From Cyanidiococcus yangmingshanensis (taxonomy: Eukaryota; Rhodophyta; Bangiophyceae; Cyanidiales; Cyanidiaceae), in the NCBI GenBank assembly GCA_013995675.1, contig VWRR01000014.1, positions 186,001 through 250,000 on the forward strand: a stretch of DNA of 64,000 bases, written 5' to 3'. A model generated the notes under the pieces. That model was given only the letters and a program-made list of their open reading frames with translations. It had not been told where the DNA came from and searched no databases. Position numbers and translations under genes: made by a program. Positions 34,467 through 44,888 of this stretch are shown here, in pieces. Every line of letters begins with the position of its first letter. Within the stretch, counting starts at the first letter, position 1.

Positions 34467-34921
34467 TGCGCGCACGGCCTGCAGTTCGATCCAGGAACGT
34501 CGATCACGTTTTTCGCTAGCTTGGGTGGAATTTTCTTACAGAATTCTCAGTGGAAAGTTTTGGAACTTGAGAAGTGAATCAGAAGGAAAGAAAACACTTG
34601 CACTATCAGGGCTGTGGCCTGGAGCCAGCACCTGATCTGGTTGAGAGGACGGAATAGACGTTGAGGATGACGACGAAAAAGCTTGTGAAGTGAGACAAAC
34701 GAAACCGATGTTTTCATATTGCACAAAGCTGGATATTTTCTGCTCGGCGAAGATACCGGCGCGACGGTTGCTGGGGACCGAGCTCGATGGCTTGGGTGTT
34801 TTCGCGTGCGACTTTCTGTCTGGCAGGTTGTGCCTGGAGCATGTATAGCTGACGCTGTTCGCCTCTCCCTAAACCGTCAGTTGAGGACGCTTGCGCCATG
34901 GCGCAAGTCCAGCCAATGTCC
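34467..34921. other. Intergenic, 3' of the 47-residue gene
   Basis: No gene, RNA or repeat recognised; only short open frames. Confidence 0.35.
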
Positions 34922-35491
34922 CTATATCCGCTCGATTGAACGACCTTGACCTGAACAAGGATTTCCTGTCCTAGGATCACAATCACAGGTAAACACCTTT
35001 GAGGCACGTATCGGAGCACCTTCACCGGCGCAGCACTTTCGCAAGAGGCAGCGATTGACGCCCGAGTACATGAAATTCATCCTGGGCATGGAACACACGT
35101 GTCCGTGCTCGCTTGCGATCGACCGAGGGACCCACGCGGATGTGCCCGGCAGCCGCTGCACGCCCATGTTTTTATCGCCCCGCTCAGTGCTTCGAATCCT
35201 TCCGCTATTTTCGAATACGCTGTGACTACATACATCGGGCTCTCCCACGACCGCAAGATGGCTCTTCTTCGCCAGGGGAGGGTCTGGGTCCAGAAGCGGA
35301 TCCAGCGTGTGCGATCCCCAAAGGTATCCAGAACATAGGTTTGTTTGGCTACAACCTGCGTCGGGTCCGGTTCCCTGGCCCAGCTCGGGACTCACAAAGC
35401 GCCAGCGGAGGGATATTTCGGTTCTTCGAATGAGCGTGTATCTTGCTGAGCATAACGCCAAACACTCCGAGTTCTTTTGGAAGTGTTGCAT
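34922..35491 (-). CDS. Hypothetical ORF, 189 codons
   Basis: An ATG-started minus-strand frame (MQHFQKNSECLALCSARYTL...) stays open for 189 codons. It is Cys-, Ser- and Arg-rich with no domain or membrane segment that I recognise. Plus-strand frames across the same interval are also open, some with protein-like stretches (for example KFILGMEHTCPCSLAIDRGT near 35070). Which strand is coding, if either, cannot be decided. Confidence 0.22.
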   Translation of the reverse strand: MQHFQKNSECLALCSARYTLIRRTEISLRWRFVSPELGQGTGPDAGCSQTNLCSGYLWGSHTLDPLLDPDPPLAKKSHLAVVGEPDVCSHSVFENSGRIRSTERGDKNMGVQRLPGTSAWVPRSIASEHGHVCSMPRMNFMYSGVNRCLLRKCCAGEGAPIRASKVFTCDCDPRTGNPCSGQGRSIERI

Positions 35492-36176
35492 TCAGATACA
35501 TCGCCGCGATAGAGGCCAATCCATTTCAAAGAGCACGACTGCCATTTGATGAAAGTTATGCTCGGTTTATGGATTGAGTCGCTGAGGGCAGAACATGAAC
35601 TGGGATTGTCGTTACTGATCATCCATCGTCCAGAGTCTCGACGGTTGCAAGTTCATGCCGTGCACTTGGTCTTTCTTCATGGTGGCAGGGCATCTAAGGC
35701 GGAACTGACGAGGGCTTTGCGAATCCGAGGTGTCGCGTCCCACCGCGGGGCGTGCGAGCATCCCGTCGAGTCGGTACGAATCGGGTACCTTGAGCCAACA
35801 GATCGTCTGAGGTTTCGCAGCTGTCCTTGAGTTGTGCGAAACGCTTGGGCCTCAAGGCCTCAATCCCTTTGTGTTTGGCTCCATTTATAGAAAAGAACAC
35901 AGTTGTGCTGTGCTGTTCAGCTTGGTCGACGAGTTTGCAGTTTCGTGCCGGGCGCTGCGCCTACAAAAGTTCGACCGAGTCGCCCCGAGTTTGGAGCGCT
36001 TGAGCGCAAAGGAAAGCGTTACGGGGGCACGTGTCAGGTACGTTGTTCGAGTTAGGTAACGTTTTTATTAGGTAGCGTTATCACCACAAGCGGAAGTAAG
36101 GGCGCGTCGGGCGAAGGCGAAACGGCAGCTGCGACCTGACTCAAACCAGACACCAATATATCACTGGCTCCTGACG
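35492..36176. other. Upstream region of ESF2
   Basis: No recognised gene. A plus-strand open frame (35546-35830) is unassigned. The last 100 bp presumably hold the ESF2 promoter. Confidence 0.3.
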
Positions 36177-37085
36177 ATGAACGCAGTCAAGCTCTCAAGT
36201 CGAGACGGAGCGGATCATTTAGAGTCGCGTTCAGGGACCGCAGCGAACACGTCCTCTTCGCTCCCTGTAAACGATCTCGACTGCGAAGGGAACGCTTTTG
36301 ACCTGGCTGATTCAAGTCGGACGCGTTCCTCTGCAGCTGCTCACAGTACGCTCGTTGTGAAGCCGCGACACCAACACCGACTCGCCCCAGTTAGCGGCAT
36401 CATTCACCTACGCCGAATTCCACCCGGGATGAGTATTTCAGAGATTCGGCGGTTACTGGAGAGGTATGGTCGTATTGGACGCGTCTACATACGCAAGGAG
36501 CATGAGCACGAGCGACGCGAACGAATCCAGCGAGGCGGAATTCGCCGAAAACGAGCCCTTGAGGCCTGGGTAGAGTTCCTGGATCATCGCACCGCTGAAC
36601 AGGTGGCGTCGCTACTGAATGCCACGCCAATGGATCCGCAGAACAGACGCAGCCGATTTCACGACGATTTATGGTGTCTTGAATATATTCCCGCCCTGCA
36701 GTGGCACCATCTCACGGATCAAATGGCGGCGACCCGGAGAGAGCGCATCTTGCGGATCAAGAACGAGGTACAGGCCTCACGACGAGAGCGTGATCTCTGG
36801 TTAGAGCGGTTGAACAAGGCACGCGCGCAAGAGGCGATCCAAGAACGGCGTCGACAGCGACACCCAATCGGGCAAAAAGACCGCGAGTCGGTTTCAGGCG
36901 TAGAGCACACACCGAAACTGCCACCCCAAAGGCGAGTGCGTACGGTTGATCACAACAACGAGCCGTCGTATCGAGAAAGCCGACAGAGTCCAAATATCAG
37001 ATCAGAGGCAGTCTCAGAGCGCCCCCCTCAAGAAGCCGCTCTGGAACGCATTCTAGAGCGAATTGCAAATCCGAGCTCGCAATGA
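36177..37085 (+). CDS. ESF2/ABT1 pre-rRNA processing factor
   Basis: 302 residues, intact frame from the ATG at 36177. It is a nucleolar RNA-binding protein of the small-subunit processome. After a Ser-rich N-terminus of about 70 residues comes the ESF2-type RRM: GIIHLRRIPPGMSISEIRRL, YGRIGRVYIRKE, a basic insert (RRGGIRRKRA-like), AWVEFLDHRTAEQVASLLNA and the hallmark RSRFHDDLWCLEYIPALQWH. HLTDQMAATRRERILRIKNE follows, leading into a charged helix and a basic, poorly conserved tail. These last blocks (FRDDLW, YLPKFKWTHLTEQ in relatives) are specific to the family. The stop is only 25 bp from the stop of the convergent succinyl-CoA ligase gene. Confidence 0.92.
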   Translation: MNAVKLSSRDGADHLESRSGTAANTSSSLPVNDLDCEGNAFDLADSSRTRSSAAAHSTLVVKPRHQHRLAPVSGIIHLRRIPPGMSISEIRRLLERYGRIGRVYIRKEHEHERRERIQRGGIRRKRALEAWVEFLDHRTAEQVASLLNATPMDPQNRRSRFHDDLWCLEYIPALQWHHLTDQMAATRRERILRIKNEVQASRRERDLWLERLNKARAQEAIQERRRQRHPIGQKDRESVSGVEHTPKLPPQRRVRTVDHNNEPSYRESRQSPNIRSEAVSERPPQEAALERILERIANPSSQ

Positions 37086-37110
37086 TTATCTAGGTTCTGT
37101 GGTGGACAGG

Positions 37111-38196
37111 TTACCGGCCGAGTGCTCTCCGCATCACCACGCCGAGTTCTGAAGGTGTCTGAACGACATGCGCACCGGCCTCCCCAAGTGCCTTGTACTT
37201 TGCTTGCTGCTGTTCCGCGACCGCCGCTGACGATGGCACCCGCATGGCCCATCCGTCGACCCTGGAGGTGCCGCTACGCCCGCAATGAACGAGGCAATTG
37301 GCTTAGGACTAGCCTGTTCGCGAATAAATTCCTGCAGCTTGCTCCTCCGCTTGCCCGCCGATCTCTCCTATCATGACAATGCCGTCCGTGTGCTCATCCT
37401 GGAAGAAATACTCCAGACAGTCGATGAAACTGGTCCCATTGAAAGGATCACCACCAATACCAATGCACAGGGATTGCCCCAAGCCAGCCGCGGTGGTCTG
37501 GGCCACTGCCTCATACGTTAGCGTACCGGAACGGGATACTACCCCGATTCGTCCTGGTTGAACAATTGAGGTCGGCATGATACCCAGCTTGCACCGCGCA
37601 CCAGGATGCAGAATCCCCGGACAATTCGGTCCGATGAGACGAGACGTGGTACACTTTTCAAGTTTCCGTTTCACTCGAACCATATCCTGTTGTGGAATGC
37701 CCTCTGTGATGACGACAATCAGCTGTACCTGGGCATCGATGGCTTCCTCGATCGCTGCAGCAGCAAACGGCGGCGGCACGAAGACCACGCTAGCCGTCGC
37801 GCCAGTCTCACGCACTGCTTCTGCAACCGTGCCGAACACCGGAAGGCCAAGGTGCTTGGTACCTGCCTTGGAGGGTGATACTCCAGCGACAATCTTCGTG
37901 CCATAAGACAGCGCCTGCTCGGAGTGGAAGGTACCGTGCTTGCCTGTGAAGCCCTGCACGAGCACGCGCGTTTCCGCACTAACGACCGGGAGCGGACGTT
38001 TCTCAGGCGCCAGCGCCGATTTGTTTCCAAACAGACGCGTTTGCTGTGTGCAAGTCGTGCAGCGAACCATTTCAAACTGCTTTAGTCTCCTATCAAGCGC
38101 AAGGGTGCTTGCGCTGCGTTTCCAGAGTCTCGATTCGAGTGCTGGACGCCAACTGCGGCCGTTGAGCCTTCCTAATAAGCGCGAGACAAGCGTCAT
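37111..38196 (-). CDS. Succinyl-CoA ligase alpha subunit, mitochondrial
   Basis: About 360 residues. Alpha subunit of the TCA-cycle succinyl-CoA synthetase. The first 50 residues ([20 protein letters not shown]...) are Arg/Ser-rich without acids, a mitochondrial presequence. Then come [20 protein letters not shown], the CoA-binding [45 protein letters not shown] and [13 protein letters not shown]. The region with the phosphorylated active-site His, [17 protein letters not shown], is present but in another frame. Three surplus bases fall within about 150 bp (near 37331, 37258 and 37188), each fixed by conserved flanking residues. The ATG at 38196 is the first in frame. Confidence 0.93.
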
Positions 38197-39047
38197 CGCT
38201 AGCTTCTCGAATGCTGCTTCAGTGACCAGAAAAGCCAGCACTTTTTAAAGCACAGAACAGCACCAGGTTGTAACGAAGACGCGCTCGCTGCAGGCAGCAG
38301 ACACCACCACCACCAGCCGATGTGGCTCGGGAGCGTAGCGAGCCATGCGCCCATCGTTGGGCGGGCACGGAGCGATGCGCCACCGCGAACGACGCTTGGC
38401 GGCATCGAGATAGGTTTGACACCAAGGAGGTAGCCAAAAGGCCATCGATATCGAGACAGAATGGTGTGACAGCCTCCCAGTCATCAGGTTTTGCAGAGAG
38501 TTTGCCACCGACATTGGAACCAGCAAGATAGCGCCCTGTTGTGTCCGATATCCGAGTTGGCTCAGTTTTCAGCGTTTGGTAACACAGATGCAGCGAACCT
38601 ATTCAGCCACAAAGAACACTGTTCGGATTCGTATCAACAACAGCGTCATCTCTTGGCTCATGGTCTCAACTGAAGCCACACAAGGATCAGGCGCTGTCTA
38701 AAAACAAGTTGTTGAGATGAGCGTGTCGTAAGCGTGCGCGATCCAGAAGATAAATTTGGCGGTCAGGTTTCGAAGGCGGTTGGTCTCGCATTCATCCGAG
38801 TAGCCTCAGGAGCCCTTAAAGAAAGGCGTATCCGCTTCAAATTCATATCGAATCTATCAGGGACCAACTGAAATCTGGATCGCCCACGAGACCGTCCAGT
38901 CGCAGTGACAGTCTGTGGGCGAGCACGTTTCAGCTGGGCCCAAAACTAACGGCCAACGTGCACTGAAATTCTCTTCCGAGTCTCTGTTTGCGATATGTGT
39001 ATTAGGCACGTTGAGCAGCCTTCTGACGACATCGCTCAACGAGCTCG
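38197..39047. other. Intergenic between two minus-strand genes
   Basis: 851 bp holding the succinyl-CoA ligase promoter. No gene, RNA gene or repeat recognised. Confidence 0.35.
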
Positions 39048-39941
39048 CTATGCAATGGTGTTTGGCGGCGTTCCATAAACCATCCGTTTCGCCATAGGAT
39101 ACTCCTTGAACCCTGCTACGAAATCGGGTATCTTCCGACTATATTCTAAGAGAGACTGCAAGAGTCGTTCACGATCGAGCGCGTCCTTCCCGTGCAAGCC
39201 AACTTCTTCTTCAGCGAGAGGGCAGAGCTCATCAATGAGATGACGGACGCGATCGGCCTGTTTTTCAGCAACCTCTCCGACCGGAATACCTCCTTCGCTC
39301 TCACAAAGAACCCCGAAAATACAGATCCAAAGAAGCTTCTCGATCATTCGTCGGTCAAATTCAAGTTTGTCCTCCAGCACCGTGCAGTGACACCCGCACG
39401 CACGAACGCGTGCTGCAAAGGCCGCCGCCCAAGGGCCCCATGCCACGGTTCCGCCTCCGTCAGCAGGCGGAGCACCAACACGCGGGACTGCGAAGAAGAC
39501 GAGCGCCTGCGTGGCGTTCCCCAAGTTATGCTGACGAAGAAACGAGCGCAACATTCCATTCTGGATGAAGACAAGATCAGTACGGCGCCCCGGAGGACAC
39601 TGTTCAACGACGCTCGCCAGGTCGTCGTTGCGTGTGCAAACGTAAATAGGTCCTTTGCTTCCTTCAACAATACGTTCATTACGCCGAATAAGGCGAGCAG
39701 GCGCAAGCCCACTCCCTTTCGCCCCTGCAAGCAGAGTGCCTATACGACCAGCGCCGACAACAGTCACGAGATCCCCTTCGAGGCTGCTGCGAAGCGACAT
39801 TCGTTTATAGTCGTGCGCAGACTGTAACCGCCCAGAAGGCACTGAATTCACACGATATCCGTCTCGGCTGAAACGGAGACACTGTCCTAGAGGAATTGCT
39901 TGAAGCGACAGTGCTAGTGATGGAGTCACAAAGGCAGACAT
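39048..39941 (-). CDS. Ketopantoate-reductase-like (PanE/ApbA) Rossmann protein
   Basis: 297 residues, intact frame. After about 55 residues that look like a transit peptide (MSAFVTPSLALSLQAIPLGQ...) the Rossmann start VTVVGAGRIGTLLAG appears, with GxGxxG for NADP(H). VCTRNDDLASVVEQ and DLVFIQNGMLRSFLRQHNLG follow, which match the PanE N-domain. The C-domain has RMIEKLLWICIFGVLCESEG, aligned to the K-(L/V)-L-x-N helix of PanE. The usual catalytic Asn of that helix is not evident, so a true 2-dehydropantoate reductase activity is uncertain; it may belong to the plastid PanE-like proteins of unknown substrate. The ATG at 39941 is the first in frame; an upstream TTG-opened extension is ignored. 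Confidence 0.68.
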   Translation of the reverse strand: MSAFVTPSLALSLQAIPLGQCLRFSRDGYRVNSVPSGRLQSAHDYKRMSLRSSLEGDLVTVVGAGRIGTLLAGAKGSGLAPARLIRRNERIVEGSKGPIYVCTRNDDLASVVEQCPPGRRTDLVFIQNGMLRSFLRQHNLGNATQALVFFAVPRVGAPPADGGGTVAWGPWAAAFAARVRACGCHCTVLEDKLEFDRRMIEKLLWICIFGVLCESEGGIPVGEVAEKQADRVRHLIDELCPLAEEEVGLHGKDALDRERLLQSLLEYSRKIPDFVAGFKEYPMAKRMVYGTPPNTIA

Positions 39942-40573
39942 GGTTGCAGAGCCTCCCCAGGAACTTGCGTGCCCGAGCACATGAGATGGATCAAGGGCCA
40001 ACAAGCCCAAGGCCTAGACATTTCATGGAACATAAATGGAAGATCAGGGAGGAAATCGTACTTGTGGGTGCCGCGGCTGGAAACGCAGTCAACGGCGCAA
40101 TCTTGGATCTCTCAGCATCTTCGCGGAAGAGGGTTGCATTGCTTTACGTTGCCTTCGGGACCGAGCGCTTGTTCTGTGGTCACCAATCATTGCAGGCGTT
40201 TGCGTGATGTTGGGCGGCCTAATCTGAGGGTGCACAGCGTATCTGGGTCGTTGTTGTCGCGGTTCATTCCTGAACTGTCAGGTTCAGATTAGCGCTGGCC
40301 CTAAAACAACTTTGGAATCGTTTGGATACGCACCGACAACCTAGGGTCCGTGGAGAGCCCGTATTCGCGGTACGACACCTGGCGTAAAGGTGCAAACCAG
40401 TTCAGCAAGGAGGGGAAGGAAAACTGAAGTTAGGTTGGAACGCCCCGTTTTTTATGCAATCGCGACCGAATGCCGACGCTGATCCTCACCCAAACAAGGC
40501 TCGGTGCCTTCGCGTTCCGGTGGACGGACGTGCTGATACATAGTCAACTTTTCCAGAATGCATATTTGTAGCA
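39942..40573. other. Intergenic
   Basis: 5' flank of the PanE-like gene. A 103-codon plus-strand frame is open but not recognisable; nothing else was seen. Confidence 0.3.
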
Positions 40574-40993
40574 ATGAGGAAATATTTCAAAACAACCGCG
40601 TTGATTCTCTCTGCCGTACCGGAGCGCTTCCAGGAACGCGATGGCGTCATATCTCCTATCGCACAGCTCGAGCGGGGGTATCAAGCTCCAGCTTTATGCC
40701 CTTGGTTCGCAAACGCGCTTGAAAAAGGTTCTCTTGCGCCCACAATTCTCGATCGAGGGAGGAAGATTGATTGCGGTGGAATGCGCCGTGGCGGTTCTGC
40801 TGCCTACCAGGACAGAGAGCTGTTTCTCGCTCAGCGAGGCGAAACGCAGTTCGATTGCATATTGAGCGATGTTCCAGGGCATCCAGTGCTCTTCGAGAAG
40901 CCTATCGGAGTATTTTCCGTCGATTCAACGAGCGATTCTAACAAGATCTACATGAACTCCTCTCTCATACGGGAAAAATGCCTCTTTGTGTAG
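40574..40993 (+). CDS. Hypothetical ORF, 139 codons
   Basis: ATG-started (MRKYFKTTALILSAVPERFQ...), with a balanced composition including aromatic residues and few low-complexity runs. No domain is recognised. A second, overlapping ATG frame (40641-40865, with LRPQFSIEGGRLIAVECAVA) is equally protein-like, so either could be real or the two could be parts of one gene. Confidence 0.27.
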   Translation: MRKYFKTTALILSAVPERFQERDGVISPIAQLERGYQAPALCPWFANALEKGSLAPTILDRGRKIDCGGMRRGGSAAYQDRELFLAQRGETQFDCILSDVPGHPVLFEKPIGVFSVDSTSDSNKIYMNSSLIREKCLFV

Positions 40994-41591
40994 GGAAAAC
41001 TGAGTGTCTGACATGCATCCATTGCGCGGACCTGGCCGAGATGACTCCAAAACGAGGCTTTCGTGCGACCAGGCGCGGTTCACGCTGCCCAATCGCCTGA
41101 AAAGAACGCGTTGCATACGATGCTCTGGCGAGCGACGTCCAAACAAGACAATGACCATTTGCTGGATGCAGCCCTAACCGAAGTGCCGAATGCGTCAACC
41201 ATCCATCCACTGGGCAGCTGAACAGGATGGATTTGACACCTGACTAGATGCATGCACCGAAGCAACTGATGTAAAGTACCCGACGTTCATTGACTTCTTC
41301 ATCAGTGCATAGTTTGAGCAGAAATACTGCTAGAGGCCTCATTGCGTCATACAGATACCTCAATACAATGCGACATGCGGTCCGTGGCGGAAGGTATCCG
41401 GTTCAAGGCCAGCCAACAACACGCCCGTCGCGTCAAGTGCTGAAAACCGATTGCAGTCCGTCACGGGCAGCGCACCAAGCGGTAGGGATCGAAAGTCAAA
41501 CTCGATCCTCTTCTGAACATGACGAGTGCCATTTCCGATTCCCCACCACGGGCGCTACTCGTGGAGGTTTCTGCACCGATCGAGGACGCCG
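40994..41591. other. Intergenic
   Basis: No gene, RNA gene or repeat recognised; it contains a TGCATGCA palindrome near 41247. Confidence 0.3.
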
Positions 41592-42149
41592 CTATGGTCG
41601 TTCTATCTCCCCTCGATACGGTCGGACAACCGAACTCCGCAGACGTCGCAGGGTTTCCTCTTGTTCCCGAAGAGCCGCCTGGATCGCTTTGCGACGTTTA
41701 TCATCTAGAACCGCATCAATGAGGCGCATTTGGTGGTGTCCCTCCACCAAGAGTTCTGGTTGGTCCTCTACGGGGTCGCCTGAGAGGCCGCCAGTTGTCC
41801 CTAAGAAAACCCGACGACCGCGACCAAGGTCCCACACCGGCACTCGCATAGACCAGCGCTGTTTGGGCGTCAGTTGCAAGCGCAGATAGGGAAACTCGAC
41901 AAGTTCGAGGCCGAACGCGACTTCGGAGGAGCCATCAACTCGGGAAATACAGCTCAGCACGGCGTTGAAGAGCGAGTAATAGCGAAGTTTGCCCTCAGCA
42001 ACAAAGGCTGCTGTCGGATGCAATTCAAACTTGAGTGTTGGACCTTCACGAACAGACATGCCCCTATAAACCGGCCCAGTCGTTTCCCTAGCGATACTTA
42101 CTTGCAGATTGCTCGGCAACCAAGCCCACAGGTCCCGCTGCGGTGGCAA
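41592..42149 (-). CDS. Unidentified protein, 5' end unclear
   Basis: A minus-strand frame of 185 codons has good protein composition: GPTLKFELHPTAAFVAEGKL, LRYYSLFNAVLSCISRVDG, FGLELVEFPYLRLQLTPKQR and a charged C-terminal helix (RKAIQAALREQEETLRRL). It opens with TTG; the first in-frame ATG (codon 31, about 42059) would give 155 residues. A GTAAGT that could be a 5' splice site lies at about 42104-42109, so the 5' end may be spliced. I do not recognise the family. The plus-strand frame over the same interval is arginine-rich and less likely coding. Confidence 0.45.
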   Translation of the reverse strand: MPPQRDLWAWLPSNLQVSIARETTGPVYRGMSVREGPTLKFELHPTAAFVAEGKLRYYSLFNAVLSCISRVDGSSEVAFGLELVEFPYLRLQLTPKQRWSMRVPVWDLGRGRRVFLGTTGGLSGDPVEDQPELLVEGHHQMRLIDAVLDDKRRKAIQAALREQEETLRRLRSSVVRPYRGEIERP

Positions 42150-43758
42150 AGCAGCGTTGTTGAATGAGGTCGGAGCTCAAGCGCCTGCAGAGATCAAAGC
42201 CGACGAACACCGTCCCTCTGGCCCGGCTGGTCAGGCTGTCCTGTCAACAAACGCCATGGCAAGCAGTCTCGTATGCTTAGGAATGTGTTTCTTTCTCGCA
42301 ACCTTGCAGTTACGCGGATCATGCAAGATATCGGGGGGCTGGTCTGCAACCCGACACCACGCTTGCACGAATAGCGCGTGATTCTGTGTCGGGTTGCCTC
42401 GGTCCGCCTCTCCTGGTCGGTGCGTTGCTGTTGGCATACAAGAGCTGTGCTGTGCTATATCGAAGGTTCTTGTATGGCACACTTCGAGCACTATGAACAA
42501 CGCTCTGGTCTGGGAAGGTGCATGCGATAGGTTCGGGTGAAAGGCAAGCGGGCACGGTTGGCTCACCTGGGAATCCTTGGACGATTCTCTTCTACAGGTG
42601 AGCGTCAAGCGGCGGACTAGATACAATCCGTGCTGAGCGTGGAGCGTGCGAGCTTTCAAAGGGGGTACTGTGCCTTATGGAGCATTCGACGGTGTTCCGT
42701 GTCGTCTGGTCGGGTCGGAGCACAGATTGGTTTGAGGCCTGGATTGGATTGATGAAATGTTCAATCTGCGGCGAACCGAACTCAAGAGGGCCAGGGCTGA
42801 GTTCGCTTCTAGGAATTATCCGTGCTGGAATGTGAGGGATCGTATCGGTGGACAGGCGGAGGCCTGGGCCTCGCCCAAGATCGCTCTCTGCACGTTGACC
42901 TGAATCGCGCCTGCCTCAATGCTGTGCATTGAGCTCTATGGAGCATCAAGGCCATGATCCTCGTTTGATTACAGGTTCAAGGTCTCGGTTGAAAGTCAAA
43001 CGCCGCCATTGAGCTGAGGCACGAAACCAGGTTCAGACCAATAGATAGAGAGGATGGGAGCGGGACGATTCCTTCCGGTGCTTTCCAATCAGAGCTGGGG
43101 TCCAGACTCCACGCACAGCAAGCGCTCCATGGGTATCCGGTATGCCAAGTTGTCGCGCCAGGGCAACGACTCTCTTCGCTATCCACGAGGACGTGTTCAG
43201 GACAAGTGCTCGGTGGGCTTGGCGCAAAAGGGCGTGCTGTTTCCATCGGGCTTGGGCGCATTCACAGTCTCAGTCGTATAGATGCCGACGGAGGTGGTCA
43301 TCCGAATTTCTGAGAGCTACATCGACCTCTCCTGATGAAACGCTGCGGCCCGAAGCGAATCAGACGATGCGGAACGACTACTGCGCATAGATGGAACGTT
43401 ACTGAAATGCGTTCCATTTCAGCCGTGACACTTCGGCGGAGAAATGTCCCAACAAAAGAGCTATCCTTGGGATATTCCTATTACTGGTCGTGACAAAGAC
43501 GTCTGCTTCGTTGGCGCAAGAAATAAAGGTTCCGATTACCCAAGGCCGCTACAGACTCCATGAGCCTAGCCGAACCAACAGCTGTAGCCTCGACACGGGC
43601 TCATGGGGCGTCCGCTGGGAGCGTCCCCACTGTACAAATGCACGGGCCGTCGCGACGAAACCTAAGGCCGAGCGCATTGCTCACTCAATTTCTTGTCTTG
43701 TTTATCGTGTGCGATGAAGGATCAATGAGCCGTTTCTCCTTGCCAGTCATATCGATTT
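42150..43758. other. Intergenic 1.6 kb
   Basis: Open frames on both strands, the longest 142 codons, are unrecognised. No RNA gene or repeat was found. Confidence 0.35.
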
Positions 43759-44514
43759 TCAAGTATCCGCCATCCGGTATTCTTCCAGTTCCCGATCTAG
43801 TTCCTCTGCGCTTTTTGAGGGGTGCTCTTTCTCTTGCTGGCGGCTCGGACGCCTCCGAGCACGCCGTCCGCGTGTCCTCGCGGCGCTCTTCGATGCAGAG
43901 CCCTTTGCCACAGTTGCTGCCCCAGCGCCAGCCGTTGAATCAGTCTCCATCGGCTGAACTGCAGCAGCCGTCCCTGTTCGACGACGACGACGACGCCTAC
44001 GTTCCGGTGTCGCCGACGACCCGAGCACCCGCAACACGTCACGCACACCGCCCTTGCCGGCAACGATGCGCAGACCACCAACAGCTTCTGCCGTAGGTGC
44101 AGGCACCGGAGGCAACTGTGCCACCACGCTCTTCCCAAGAGACCGCTTCTTCGCACGCAACGGCGACGACAACATCGAGCGCCCTAACGAGCCTGACAAA
44201 GCAGTCTTTGCAGAATCACCTCGACGCTGCGCTCCAGTGTGCTCAATCTCGACAACGAGCGGCTGCCCGTCCAACGTCAACGAGTGAAACTGCTTCACCG
44301 CACGCTGCGCCGTCTCCATGTCCGCGTACTTGACCGTCGCAGTCCCTTTACTTTTCCCCTCACGGTCATAGCGAACAAATGCAGTAATCGTTGGACCGAC
44401 AGAATTAAAGAGGTCTGCAACGTCTTGTGAAGTTACGGTCGGCGCCAAGTTGCTCACTGACAGTACAACAGCGGCAGCACCAGCGCGTTGACTATCTTTC
44501 CGGTTACCTAACAC
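43759..44514 (-). CDS. ALYREF/THO-type mRNA export adaptor, 5' end unclear
   Basis: Nuclear RNA-binding adaptor linking the TREX complex to mRNA export. An RRM spans roughly residues 15-95: VVLSVSNLAPTVTSQDVADL with RNP2, YDREGKSKGTATVKYADM with RNP1 and DGQPLVVEIEH. An Arg/Ala/Gly-rich middle follows (eight consecutive Arg), then the family C-terminal motif KSAEELDRELEEYRMADT. The open frame starts with a GTG directly preceded by an in-frame TAG, and the next ATG lies inside the RRM. The true start must therefore lie in another frame or in an upstream exon. No clean GTAAGT donor was found within 400 bp. Confidence 0.86.
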   Translation of the reverse strand: MLGNRKDSQRAGAAAVVLSVSNLAPTVTSQDVADLFNSVGPTITAFVRYDREGKSKGTATVKYADMETAQRAVKQFHSLTLDGQPLVVEIEHTGAQRRGDSAKTALSGSLGRSMLSSPLRAKKRSLGKSVVAQLPPVPAPTAEAVGGLRIVAGKGGVRDVLRVLGSSATPERRRRRRRRTGTAAAVQPMETDSTAGAGAATVAKGSASKSAARTRGRRARRRPSRQQEKEHPSKSAEELDRELEEYRMADT

Positions 44515-44776
44515 CTACTCTCCGTCCACGATATGCCTTTTGAATCCGTCCCTGAGCAATTCGCTCGCGGCACACGAGCAGTATGATCAACTTCCATCTG
44601 TGATCGCCTCGGTGCAAAACGAAACTTGTGCACAAGGGCGTGCCAACGTTACACGCCCTTGCTGCCCAGCCGCAACAGCGCGCGAATCGCAACAGGGCGA
44701 TGGTTTTGCGCGCGCGCCGCCAATCCGTGCGCCGATAAAGTCGTGCGCGGCCGGCTGTCGTCGGTTGCCAAGGCGC

Positions 44777-44819
44777 CTGTCTGTATGCTTGAACGAGACT
44801 TGTGAGGAACGGCTTGCAT
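44777..44819 (+). repeat. Direct repeat copy 1 (43 bp)
   Basis: Begins CTGTCTGTATGCTTGAACGA and is identical to copy 2 except for one base near the end (CTTGC against CTCGC). The copies are 112 bp apart, start to start. Confidence 0.9.
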
Positions 44820-44888
44820 GGTATGTGTCTGGTAGCATCGCTGACGAGCACAGATCGGGGCATCGATGTTGATGTTTGGAGTTTCGAT

